DNA of 47,312 nucleotides from UBA2287 sp964479665 (lineage in GTDB: Bacteria > Bacteroidota > Bacteroidia > Bacteroidales > Tenuifilaceae): positions 1 to 47,312 of the forward strand of contig CAYZNN010000028.1 in the NCBI GenBank assembly GCA_964479665.1. The letters are read 5' to 3'. This document shows, piece after piece, positions 1 to 7,890 of this stretch. The position numbers were made by a program, and so were the translations under genes. Every line of letters starts with the position of its first letter. Position 1 is the first letter of the stretch. The notes beneath the pieces were generated by a model. It was given only the letters and a program-made list of their open reading frames with translations. It made no database searches and had not been told where the DNA came from.

Positions 1-44
1 TAGTAGCAGCCGTGCTCCAATGGTATATTCCTTGAATTTGGCAT
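1..44 (-). CDS. RAYT / IS200-like (Y1) transposase, N-terminal fragment cut by window edge
   Basis: An ATG at 44 on the minus strand opens a frame that runs off the window and reads MPNSRNIPLEHGCYY. The segment IPLE-x-GCYY resembles the start of REP-associated tyrosine transposases and related IS200/Y1 proteins of Bacteroidota, where it precedes an HIYNRG-like stretch. Those proteins are HUH/Y1 single-strand nucleases that act on palindromic DNA. The gene starts 43 bp after the cas9 stop, on the same strand, where cas1 would be expected in a standard II-C operon. Only 14 full codons are visible, so the family call rests on memory of a short N-terminal signature. Confidence 0.45.
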   Translation of the reverse strand, partial: MPNSRNIPLEHGCY

Positions 45-87
45 AAGAGTTAAATATAACTTTCGTTAAAACCCTGTCAGTGTTGCA

Positions 88-3000
88 CTAAACAGTTAAG
101 TTTCCTATGCAATCTATCTTTATTTTAATGGGATTCAATGAACTCAATCCACTTATACTTGCAATCCTTAGAAAACGCCTTGACAACTTTGCATTTTTAT
201 CATTTGCAATTTCTGTTTCTAAATGATGCCTAAAGTTATAATCAGAACTACCAAGTTTCTGTACCCTATATAATTTATCACTTATCGCTTTAAAGTCTCT
301 ATTGCCTATGGAATTCGAGACTTCTTCCGGGGTCATACCCAAAATAAACATTTCATTCTGTTGCAAACTTAACTCCAAATTCAAGTTAGGGCTTGGGAGT
401 TTTTCAAGAAACCCTTCGGGGAAAGCACCCTCTGGTTTCTGTTGTATTATATCCCAAACTTCATTTGTACTTTTTATTACTACAGGCAATCCAAATTTCT
501 TTCGTTCAACTGCGTGCCAAAATGTGCAGATATGTTCCTGCTTATTACCTTCGGAATCGGTGTAGATTGCAATATGATGATTGTTTCCGGGTTTTACGTA
601 GCCAATATTGTTGTCGTTATCATCCTTTCTAACTGGTACTACCGCCGAAAGTCCAGTATAACAACGAACAGATTTTATTGGCTTTGATATACCTTCATCT
701 TCATACCACTTAATTACCTTATCGCCACGCTGAATATCCTTGAAAGCCTCCTTAGACTTTCCATCAAACTTATTGAGCCTATTTTGTAGTATTTGCTTTA
801 TTCTCCCATCAACAACTTTGTCTACTTTGTTAAAATCAATATCTACTGAATATTTTATCACATAATCGCTGCTAAAGCACGAAGCATATTCAAGTAAAAC
901 CAGTTTATTTTTGTCAATGTACAGAGGTTCTTTTTTTAATGATGCAATTGCTTTTTTTGCATCCCCGTATTTTGCAATTCTTTCCTCAACTATTTGTTTG
1001 ATTTTTGGTAGTACAATTAATTCGGGATTTTCAAAAGCATATTTGAGAGGTTTTCGTTCTGTTGTTTTAACCTTTCCATAAACTTTTTCTTCACTCAATG
1101 CCCCTCTTGGAATAACAATTCCAGTTTGAACAACTTTTTTATTTCCTTTTTTCCCAATCTTTCTTTTGCCAGTTACAGCAACTTTTTTACCGGCTTTAAA
1201 CGATATGAGTATACCTGCGACCTTTTCCTCCACCTCCTTAACAGTAAAAGGCTGTTCGCTTATTATGTATTTTTCAAGAAGTGAGAGTTTTTCTTTGAAA
1301 TTAATAGATCTACTTTCTATATCTGCTTTTAGGTCCTCTTTGGTTTTACTAGAATTAAGAGTGTTAAAACGCTGAATGTAACCCTGTTTTGTACAAGCAA
1401 TAACAAGTGCATCTACTGCGTGATGTCTATAGTCATCACGCTTACTCCATCCTGTAATAACCTCTTTCCTATGCTTGTTTTTACCATGTTCGCTTTCCCA
1501 TTCTACAAAAGATGTCAAACCGAGCTCCTTGTATTTGTTGAATTGCAAATTCATAGTCACATCATCCCAACCCCATAGGTTCCGTAGCTCTGCTGTAACA
1601 TTCCCCGAGGTTGCCCAAACATTATGGGATATTGTTTGTAATACTTCCCTTGCTTTTTTAGCAATATACTGGCTTTCTCGCAGTTGACGGTCAATAAAGT
1701 TGTCAGGGATTTTGCTTTCCGTCATAAGCAATTTATCACGCTTTGCTTTTTTAATAACTCTATTAGAATATAGCATTGAAACTCTTTCAACGTAAGCATT
1801 AAAAGTTTCGGTGGACTTTGTTTTCATAAAATCGTAAGCAGTCATATCGCCTTTACCGGAATTGCAATGGCGGTGTGCAAGAGTTTTATTGCTTTGAGAG
1901 TCGTCAAAAAGTTTCGATTTTGGAATAATATGCTCAATGTCAACATCGGTGCCTTTAATTGCATCAACCAAGGAGATTGGCTGTCCGCAGTATATGCAAA
2001 TCGCATTCAGTTTCTTATCCTCGTTGTCCATCTCCTCATATAATCGCCACTTTAAAATATTATTTCGAGTTGCCCTCAATCCAAATTCTTGTAATTTTTT
2101 AGCGATTTGCTCATTTTCTCTTTCTCTCTTAGTGATATTCAAAAATGTTTCGTTGCGTTCATCCTTACTTTGCTTTAATTCTCTGGCTAGTTCAACTCTA
2201 ATCTCATCTGGTTTTCCATATTTATCGATAATTGCATTAACAACGTTCACCATTTGGTTCAAAATCTTTTCCACAATGGGCTGTCGAAGCGAATTTTTTG
2301 CGATTGGTTTTAGTCTATCCAGTAGTTCCCTTCTTAGATTTTCATCTTTTGTAAGCGAGTTTGAGTGATTATAACCGGCATAGCACATTGCTTCGCTATA
2401 CCCATCGCCCTCAATTAGGTAGGGCAATATCTTTCTTATAGTTTTGGCCGACTTGTTGCCAAAACCCTGTTTTGTGAAATCAACATTCGCCAATTTATCG
2501 GCTATATCCCTTTCTATTTTAAACTTTTCCAGTAGAACTCTACTGCATTCAACCTGGTCGGGAATTGAGTATATAGTATGCCATAGCTGATACAATGGTT
2601 CATTTTCAACTTTTGGATGAACAAATTTTAGGTTTTTCTCTCCAATTACTTCTCCTGTGGATTTGTTGTATAAGTATGCCTGTTTGTTTTTTTCAATAAT
2701 GTCGATATCGAATTTTATTAAATGGGCATACTTGCTTACATCGTCAAAACATTTCAATATTGCATACTTTGTTGTATTACCTTTTATTCCTTTAGTTAAT
2801 TGTTTATTGAAAAAACATTCATTTTTCTTCAATCCTAAGATTCTTTGAATATCTGTGGGTGTAAGTTTCTCATTGTTATCTAAATGCGCGAACAATGCCT
2901 GTTTTTGCTCAAGTGTTATATCAATTTCATTTCCTTGCTTATTCTCTACTCTTATGCTGTTAATGCCCTCCCAAAGTTTTGCATACTGAAATATTGGCGA

Positions 3001-3804
3001 GCTTTTTGGTGCAACCTTTGGCCCAACAAAGTACTCTCTGCCATCTAAGCCTTTTCGCCAGAACCCTTCAAATTCGCATACCGAAACCAGGCCTTTTTGT
3101 GATTTTAAAGGTCTTTGATAATAAATTATTTCATTTCTGATTTTTGCGATTATATCATCATTAAGTATGTTGGGATAATGCTTTTTCTGCTCATTGCAAA
3201 TACAATCGAACTCTTCGATATATGCTTCACGAGGAAAAATATTCTCTTTAACTCTATAGAATTCATCATTTTTTAATTGCTGATAAAAGTGTTGACCAAT
3301 GGTAAGGTTTTGCTCCTTGATTTGTTGATGTCGGTTTTTAACCTTTGCCACATATTCGGTATCCTTTTTATCAAGATTAGAATCGCTTCTACTACTTTTA
3401 TATCCTCGCTTTTGGTTTAACCACAATAAAAGTCTTCCTAACTCATGAAGATCAACTTTCTCTGCTGCAGCCTTATTTCGCAATTCCCAAAGTTGCATTT
3501 TGGGAAGTTTCTTTAATTCTTCGGAAGGTAACATATTGTGTTTAAGCAACTCTTGTACTAGATATTTTCGGCGAAGTTGATATCTATCGTATCCTTTTCT
3601 AATTGTACGCTTTTGGGTTCGGACAGAGTTCCTGCTCTCTCCAGTTCCTTTTTCAAAATCTTTCCCTTCCTTGCCTTCATAAGGAATAATTCTACTCCCT
3701 AAGCCTAAAATTTCTCTATTAATAACTCCACTTATTTCATTTTCGGCAATTAATGCCCAACCAATTGAAGCGGAGCCCAAATCGAGTCCTAAAATTTTTT
3801 TCAT
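88..3804 (-). CDS. cas9: Type II-C CRISPR-associated endonuclease Cas9
   Basis: RNA-guided DNA endonuclease that uses a crRNA:tracrRNA pair. The 1238-residue protein has every catalytic element: RuvC-I with D8 in GLDLGSASIGWAL, an arginine-rich bridge helix around 58-85, RuvC-II with E538 in RVELAREL, an HNH domain with a CIYC zinc-type motif and D622-I-E-H625-IIP followed by HRHCNSGK, and RuvC-III HHAVDA with H794/H795 and D798. The rest, about 830-1238, should be the wedge and PAM-interacting region. It is smaller than many Bacteroidota Cas9 proteins (often about 1350-1450 aa), but no core motif is missing. The ATG at 3804 directly precedes MKKILGLDLG, a standard Cas9 start. A tracrRNA gene is divergent upstream. 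No cas1, cas2 or array is visible; the next gene is transposase-like. Base composition is AT-richer than most neighbours, suggesting transfer. Confidence 0.97.
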   Translation of the reverse strand: MKKILGLDLGSASIGWALIAENEISGVINREILGLGSRIIPYEGKEGKDFEKGTGESRNSVRTQKRTIRKGYDRYQLRRKYLVQELLKHNMLPSEELKKLPKMQLWELRNKAAAEKVDLHELGRLLLWLNQKRGYKSSRSDSNLDKKDTEYVAKVKNRHQQIKEQNLTIGQHFYQQLKNDEFYRVKENIFPREAYIEEFDCICNEQKKHYPNILNDDIIAKIRNEIIYYQRPLKSQKGLVSVCEFEGFWRKGLDGREYFVGPKVAPKSSPIFQYAKLWEGINSIRVENKQGNEIDITLEQKQALFAHLDNNEKLTPTDIQRILGLKKNECFFNKQLTKGIKGNTTKYAILKCFDDVSKYAHLIKFDIDIIEKNKQAYLYNKSTGEVIGEKNLKFVHPKVENEPLYQLWHTIYSIPDQVECSRVLLEKFKIERDIADKLANVDFTKQGFGNKSAKTIRKILPYLIEGDGYSEAMCYAGYNHSNSLTKDENLRRELLDRLKPIAKNSLRQPIVEKILNQMVNVVNAIIDKYGKPDEIRVELARELKQSKDERNETFLNITKRERENEQIAKKLQEFGLRATRNNILKWRLYEEMDNEDKKLNAICIYCGQPISLVDAIKGTDVDIEHIIPKSKLFDDSQSNKTLAHRHCNSGKGDMTAYDFMKTKSTETFNAYVERVSMLYSNRVIKKAKRDKLLMTESKIPDNFIDRQLRESQYIAKKAREVLQTISHNVWATSGNVTAELRNLWGWDDVTMNLQFNKYKELGLTSFVEWESEHGKNKHRKEVITGWSKRDDYRHHAVDALVIACTKQGYIQRFNTLNSSKTKEDLKADIESRSINFKEKLSLLEKYIISEQPFTVKEVEEKVAGILISFKAGKKVAVTGKRKIGKKGNKKVVQTGIVIPRGALSEEKVYGKVKTTERKPLKYAFENPELIVLPKIKQIVEERIAKYGDAKKAIASLKKEPLYIDKNKLVLLEYASCFSSDYVIKYSVDIDFNKVDKVVDGRIKQILQNRLNKFDGKSKEAFKDIQRGDKVIKWYEDEGISKPIKSVRCYTGLSAVVPVRKDDNDNNIGYVKPGNNHHIAIYTDSEGNKQEHICTFWHAVERKKFGLPVVIKSTNEVWDIIQQKPEGAFPEGFLEKLPSPNLNLELSLQQNEMFILGMTPEEVSNSIGNRDFKAISDKLYRVQKLGSSDYNFRHHLETEIANDKNAKLSRRFLRIASISGLSSLNPIKIKIDCIGNLTV

Positions 3805-3809
3805 GATAC

Positions 3810-3840
3810 TTGCATTTTTTTAATTCATACACTATATTTG
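3810..3840 (+). promoter_or_regulatory. tracrRNA promoter, Bacteroidota type
   Basis: TATATTTG at 3833-3840 fits the Bacteroidota -7 consensus TAnnTTTG exactly. A TTG at 3810-3812, 20 nt upstream, fits the -33 element. Together they predict a plus-strand start near 3845, just where the anti-repeat begins. The -33 element lies only 6 bp from the cas9 start codon, so this promoter occupies the cas9 5' leader. Confidence 0.6.
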
Positions 3841-3842
3841 TT

Positions 3843-3929
3843 TCACAATCTGAAGCAATTCACAAAAAGGATTATTCCGTTGTGAAAACATTTAAGCCAC
3901 CCTCGTCTTTCAATACGGGGGTATTTTTT
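3843..3929 (+). ncRNA. tracrRNA of the type II-C system
   Basis: Trans-activating CRISPR RNA, which pairs with crRNA repeats and loads Cas9. From the 5' end it shows a candidate anti-repeat at about 3843-3865 (TCACAATCTGAAGCAATTC and following bases), complementary to a repeat whose 5' half would begin TTGTGAATTGCTTCAG. Then comes a hairpin with TTCACAA at 3859-3865 against TTGTGAA at 3880-3886, enclosing GGA/TCC at 3869-3871 and 3876-3878, then a linker ending TTTAAGCC, and a terminator hairpin with a T-run. The order and the GGATTATTCCG core resemble tracrRNAs I know from other Bacteroidota II-C loci. It is transcribed away from cas9. The 5' end is inferred from the promoter, and the anti-repeat cannot be confirmed because no repeat is in the window. 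Confidence 0.8.
3899..3929 (+). terminator. Rho-independent terminator of the tracrRNA
   Basis: An 8-bp stem, ACCCTCGT at 3899-3906 with ACGGGGGT at 3915-3922 (one T-G wobble), closes an 8-nt loop and is followed by A and six T residues. It lies in the gap between cas9 and the end of the WYL gene. Confidence 0.8.
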
Positions 3930-3975
3930 GCTTAATTGTTTTCGATACAATGTAGAAAACTATTTTCTTTACCTT

Positions 3976-4875
3976 TCATACTGCATTTCTTATTTTCCCC
4001 TCCACATACTCCTTTAACCCTTGCGGTTCAACAACTTCTACCTCGCCCAGTAGGCCTAGCACAAAACGGGCAATGCCCTCGAACGAGTATACCTGCGTTT
4101 TGTATATAAAAGCGCCATGGTGTTTCTCAATGCTGGTGGCGGCTTCGGGATGCTCTTCGACCAAAAGGTGCTTGGCCCTATTGCTCAGTTTCAATGTTAC
4201 TTCAATTGGTTGGCTACCACTCATTCCAAACGTATCTATCGACTTTTGCCTGTGCCTATCCTCAAACCGGAAGGGTTTATCGGTTTGTATCGCTTCGCCA
4301 ATTCGCTCCACTTTATACTGCTTAACTTCGCCGCTGGCTACTTCGTAAGCCAAAAGGTACTGAAAGTAGCTGTGAAAGCTAATGGGTTCAACTAACCTAT
4401 TGCCAACGGTGCTACTGCTTATCGACTGGTAACTCTTAAGTATTAGCTGCTGCTTACTGGCTATTGCCCTTCGGGCAATGCTAATATTGCGCGAAATATT
4501 CTGGTTGTATATACTCTCGGCCAAATTATCCATATCGGTAAGGGCGTACAACTTCGACAAAATATTTTTTTGCAAAGGGCTCAGAATGGGCGCAGCCTCA
4601 ATGGCCTGTTTTATTAGTGCTGCCTCTTCGAGGCTGAATACGATTAGCTCCCCGGGATTTATGCAACCCTTACTGGTGCTCTCGATACGAAAGCGGTTAT
4701 GGCTTTTGGTAATGTCAAAACCAATATCGCGAAGCAGATCGAAGTACCGCTCCACGGTTCGCTCTGAAACCTCGAAACTTTGGGCAACATCGGCCTTGGT
4801 GCAGCCTAAGGGTGATCGCAGCCGGGCAATTAGCTGTAGCACCCTAAAAATCTTCTTTTGCTCTGACAATGCCAA
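3976..4875 (-). CDS. WYL-domain transcriptional regulator
   Basis: Predicted ligand-sensing DNA-binding regulator of the YafY/PafC type, 299 aa. The N-terminus (about 5-65) is a DeoR-like winged helix with TKADVAQSFEVSERTVERYFDLLRDIGF as the recognition region. The middle (about 145-215) fits a WYL domain, with FQYLLAYE and VKQYKVERI. The C-terminus (about 220-299) fits the WCX extension. WYL proteins bind nucleic-acid-like or other small ligands, and several control phage-defence and CRISPR loci. The start is a TTG right after an in-frame TAG, so the frame cannot extend upstream. It is 54 bp downstream of the HIRAN gene on the same strand, probably one operon, and ends 47 bp beyond the tracrRNA terminator. 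Confidence 0.88.
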   Translation of the reverse strand: MALSEQKKIFRVLQLIARLRSPLGCTKADVAQSFEVSERTVERYFDLLRDIGFDITKSHNRFRIESTSKGCINPGELIVFSLEEAALIKQAIEAAPILSPLQKNILSKLYALTDMDNLAESIYNQNISRNISIARRAIASKQQLILKSYQSISSSTVGNRLVEPISFHSYFQYLLAYEVASGEVKQYKVERIGEAIQTDKPFRFEDRHRQKSIDTFGMSGSQPIEVTLKLSNRAKHLLVEEHPEAATSIEKHHGAFIYKTQVYSFEGIARFVLGLLGEVEVVEPQGLKEYVEGKIRNAV

Positions 4876-4929
4876 CTATTTTTAGGTAAATATATCGAAA
4901 AAAGACAAAACAAAACTGCCACTAGCGCA

Positions 4930-5268
4930 TCAACTTTTACTTTTCGGGGGTTCGAGAAATACCGATACCAGCACCTGTTGCTCGGGCCTGGCATTGGGGT
5001 TAACCATTTGCACCACAACGGTAAATAAATCGTAGCCCAGTTTCATAAACTTAAACATTTGGTAGTTCAAATCCCTGGGAACATAGCCCAGCTTATGCTC
5101 GCCGAGGTGAATAAGAATTGCATGCTTGTCGAACGGATTGGTGGGCTCGACAACCAGCTTGAGTTGGGTTCCAATTTTGAGCCTATCGAATACAAATGCC
5201 CCTTCGTAATAGGTAAACCCTGCAATGTGGAACTGGTAAAGGTGCTCCCTTTTAGCTTTCTTTTCCAT
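4930..5268 (-). CDS. HIRAN-domain protein
   Basis: The 112-residue protein is almost entirely a HIRAN domain: IAGFTYYEGAFVFDRLKIG near 15-35, then LVVEPTNPFDKHAILI and KLGYVPRDLN, the characteristic signature. HIRAN domains occur in eukaryotic HLTF/Rad5 helicases, where they bind DNA 3' ends, and as stand-alone bacterial proteins that may recognise damaged or stalled DNA. No nuclease or helicase domain is attached here. It precedes the WYL gene and probably leads that operon. A perfect inverted repeat lies 39-57 bp upstream of its ATG. The domain call is firm; the cellular role is not known. Confidence 0.85.
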   Translation of the reverse strand: MEKKAKREHLYQFHIAGFTYYEGAFVFDRLKIGTQLKLVVEPTNPFDKHAILIHLGEHKLGYVPRDLNYQMFKFMKLGYDLFTVVVQMVNPNARPEQQVLVSVFLEPPKSKS

Positions 5269-5306
5269 GACTTAATATTTTTGATTTTACAAATAAAAAG
5301 CCATGT

Positions 5307-5325
5307 TGCGACAATTAGTGTCGCA
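5307..5325. promoter_or_regulatory. Perfect inverted repeat upstream of HIRAN-WYL, candidate operator
   Basis: TGCGACA at 5307-5313 and TGTCGCA at 5319-5325 form a perfect 7+5+7 dyad, 39-57 bp before the HIRAN start codon. No T-run follows, so it is not a terminator. The place and symmetry fit a dimeric repressor, most simply the WYL protein encoded by the same operon. Confidence 0.5.
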
Positions 5326-5458
5326 TTTTATTTTTTCCAAAACGGTTTTAGTAACTTAAATTTTCAACTTAATGCATTTCAAAGCGCCTTTTTCAATTAG
5401 AATTTGGAGGGGAATTGAACTCGAAAAACCGTTTATTATTATGTTTAATCCAAAAACG

Positions 5459-5503
5459 TCAATGTATTGAAATGGTTTTGCATATAAAACATCAACGCAT
5501 TGA
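5459..5503. promoter_or_regulatory. Two similar dyads 33 bp apart
   Basis: TCAATGTATTGA (5459-5470) and TCAACGCATTGA (5492-5503) share the pattern TCAAYGYATTGA. Each has TCAA/TTGA half-sites around four bases. The 33-bp spacing is about three helical turns, which places both on one DNA face. They lie in the 322-bp gap between the HIRAN start and the AOR end, about 190-235 bp upstream of the HIRAN gene. The bound protein is unknown. Confidence 0.35.
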
Positions 5504-5537
5504 CATATTAACCATCTTTTTATTTAAGTGAACTAAC

Positions 5538-5570
5538 AAAAAAAAGGGACAACCAAATTGGTTGCCCCTT
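5538..5570 (-). terminator. Terminator after the AOR gene
   Basis: CAACC at 5550-5554 pairs with GGTTG at 5560-5564, extended by GGG/CCC at 5546-5548 and 5566-5568 across one mismatch. On the minus strand it is followed by a U-run (plus-strand A-tract at 5538-5545). It lies about 20 bp past the AOR stop. Confidence 0.75.
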
Positions 5571-5590
5571 TTAAATATTACTTATAAACC

Positions 5591-7747
5591 CTACTGAAGT
5601 GGTTTAACAACCTCTATTAGTTCGGGCAAATCCATTTTAATGTTTTTAAGGTGCTCAATGGTTGGAACGCCATTGGGGGTCCATCCCCTGCGCTTGTAAA
5701 CTGCATCGAGCAGCTGTTCGTAACGATCTTCGCGGTACTTTCGGGTTGCAGCCATTTTTTCCTCAACGCTCATGTTGGTTGGGTCAATTCCTACATTCTC
5801 CTTAAGCTGCTTGTCGTAACGCTCCTCGCGGCTCAGGTACTCCTCCTTGGTAACAGGACCGCATGCGCGGTAGGGTTGCGCATCGTGCTTACGCAGGCCA
5901 TAGCCACGGCGAATATTGAAAATACGCTGGAAGTTGTAAACGCGCTCGCTCTGGCGAATCAGCTCGTGCTTATCGATATTGTTTCCGGTAACAGCATTGT
6001 AAACCGTTACGTAATTATCGACATGCTCAGGAATTTTGTGTGGCTCGTCGGTATCGGCATTGCCTTTGGGAACAACGTCGTTCCAAGGTAATTTGCAGAA
6101 TCCTTGCAGGCCAAACCATGTGCGGAACATGGGGAAGTAGTGAAGCGCCTCGGCTTTGCTTTCGAAAGTTGGCAGCTGATTGTTAACCATATCCATAAAT
6201 ATAAGCCAAGCCTCGTCGTGCTGAGGGCCTTTGTTGGTCATAGCGTAACCGCCCTGCTGAGCCAACGACTCCTTCGAAACGTACTGCGAGTACTCAAGGC
6301 CTTTGTTCTCCATTCCAATGTCTTGTAAAAAATTGGCATCGGCCCCGTACTCTTTCGCAAATTTCTCTTTCATTTTGCGAACGCCCATTCCGGCAACCAC
6401 TCCAAAACCTTCGCCACGAGCCAGCTGGTGCATAAGTTCCATCATGTGCTCAAAGTTGCCAAAGTTAAGTTCGAGTCCGCCTGTGCGCTCCTTGTTCAGA
6501 ATGCCGTTCTCGTAGCACTCCATAACAAAAGCCACAACGGTACCCCAAGTAATGGTGCAAATTCCGTAGGTGTCGCAGTAGAAATTGGCTTCAATAATGG
6601 CTTCGGGATCGAAAATACCAAGGTTAGAACCTAAACCGGCAACGGTTTCGTACTCGGGACCATCGACAATAACCGATTGGCCTTTGTAAGGGCCCGTTTT
6701 CAATACATAGTTGTCAACTCCCTTGGAGCAGCTCATGGCGCAGCCAATCCAGCAACCATCGGGAATATTTTGGGTAAAGTACTTGTCGCGGAAGATGTTA
6801 CTGTGAATTTTTTGACCATCGACACTGCTGCCAAACTTAAAGTTATGAGTTGGAAGAAGGTCGTAATCGTTCATTACGTTGGCAATGTTTGCGGTTCCCT
6901 TCTTGCGCATTTGGCATTGGTGGTCGTCGAGTTCGCGAATTTCGGCCTGGTAACGGCGTCCCCTTTCGGTAATAGCCTCAAGGTTGGCCACGTTGTTGAG
7001 GTTACCCTTTACGCCAGGGATTTTTGCTACAATAGCCTTTATTTTTTTGTCGCGCATTACGGTACCAATACCGCCACGGCCGGCTTGTTTTAGCCTAATT
7101 TTTTTACGTTTAGGATCGTAAAATGTGAAGTTAACCATACCGATTAGCGAATGCTCGGCTCCGGCACCGGTAGAAACAATACCAATGTTTTTATAGTCCT
7201 TCTCGTCGTCGGCAAAAACCTCGGTCAGCTCCTCGGCTAAAATATGGCTATCCTTTGCGTAACCTGGGTCTTCGTAAATTTCGATTTTATGGTTAACCCC
7301 ATCAATAAAAATAATAACATCCTTATCGGCTTTGCCTTGCAATTCGAGGGCATCGTAGCCCGAAAACTTTAGGAAAGGCCCAAAGAAACCGCCCACATTC
7401 GAGTCCATAACCGAATCGGTTTGTGGCGAAAGGCTCACCAGTAGCGACTTACCTGTACCCGAGTACTGTGTAATGCCACCAACGGGACCTGAGCTGATGA
7501 TAATTTCGTTTTCGGGATCGTTCCATTTGGTTGTTGGAGTTGTGGCATCCCAAAGCAAACGTAAACCGTAGCCTTTCCCGCCAACAAATTTCTCTTTCAT
7601 TTGGGCTGGTACCGCTTTCTCCTTCACCTCGTTGTTCGAAACGTTGATGTATAGAATTTTGTCGGTGTAACCACGGTAAAGGGCTTTCCACTCGTAGTTT
7701 ACTGAGTTAAGCACCTTTTGCTTGGTTTTCAATTCCTTAACTTTCAT
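5591..7747 (-). CDS. AOR-family tungsten/molybdenum aldehyde:ferredoxin oxidoreductase
   Basis: The 718-residue protein matches the aldehyde ferredoxin oxidoreductase family, which oxidises aldehydes to acids (or the reverse) with a tungsto- or molybdo-bispterin and a 4Fe-4S cluster. Residues after about 27 begin the typical GYTDKILYINVS start, then SSGPVGG, GKSLLVSLSP and GGFFGPFLKFSGYDAL of the pterin-binding N-domain. The cluster ligands appear as C332, C336 and C340 in GCWIGCAMSC, plus C551 in GFCKLPWND. The three-residue gap between the first two cysteines differs from the usual C-x2-C-x3-C. An extra 25-residue N-terminal segment precedes the domain. It stands alone with its own terminator; mo/w-cofactor genes are at 40.9-44.6 kb. 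The substrate cannot be told from sequence. Confidence 0.9.
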   Translation of the reverse strand: MKVKELKTKQKVLNSVNYEWKALYRGYTDKILYINVSNNEVKEKAVPAQMKEKFVGGKGYGLRLLWDATTPTTKWNDPENEIIISSGPVGGITQYSGTGKSLLVSLSPQTDSVMDSNVGGFFGPFLKFSGYDALELQGKADKDVIIFIDGVNHKIEIYEDPGYAKDSHILAEELTEVFADDEKDYKNIGIVSTGAGAEHSLIGMVNFTFYDPKRKKIRLKQAGRGGIGTVMRDKKIKAIVAKIPGVKGNLNNVANLEAITERGRRYQAEIRELDDHQCQMRKKGTANIANVMNDYDLLPTHNFKFGSSVDGQKIHSNIFRDKYFTQNIPDGCWIGCAMSCSKGVDNYVLKTGPYKGQSVIVDGPEYETVAGLGSNLGIFDPEAIIEANFYCDTYGICTITWGTVVAFVMECYENGILNKERTGGLELNFGNFEHMMELMHQLARGEGFGVVAGMGVRKMKEKFAKEYGADANFLQDIGMENKGLEYSQYVSKESLAQQGGYAMTNKGPQHDEAWLIFMDMVNNQLPTFESKAEALHYFPMFRTWFGLQGFCKLPWNDVVPKGNADTDEPHKIPEHVDNYVTVYNAVTGNNIDKHELIRQSERVYNFQRIFNIRRGYGLRKHDAQPYRACGPVTKEEYLSREERYDKQLKENVGIDPTNMSVEEKMAATRKYREDRYEQLLDAVYKRRGWTPNGVPTIEHLKNIKMDLPELIEVVKPLQ

Positions 7748-7817
7748 ACTTGCTGAGTTTTGGTTTATTATTCAATTTTTATGGGAGCTAAGTTACTAAA
7801 TTAAGGGTTGCAGTAAA

Positions 7818-7829
7818 TGATTATTATCA
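7818..7829. promoter_or_regulatory. CRP/FNR-like dyad upstream of AOR
   Basis: TGAT-TATT-ATCA is a perfect dyad 71-82 bp before the AOR start. It resembles the FNR/CRP-family half-site TTGAT-N4-ATCAA, lacking the outermost T. A weak -7-like box, TAACTTAG on the minus strand at 7788-7795, lies about 22 bp closer to the gene. Anaerobic control of AOR is plausible but only inferred. Confidence 0.35.
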
Positions 7830-7890
7830 ATATGTAAATCAATGCATAACGGTTAAATCTTTAAAGTTTGATTACAGTTATCTATTGGTA

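Noticed and set aside
3805..3960. Possible CRISPR array between cas9 and the WYL gene
   Set aside because: Only one repeat-like stretch (the anti-repeat) is present; there are no regularly spaced copies.
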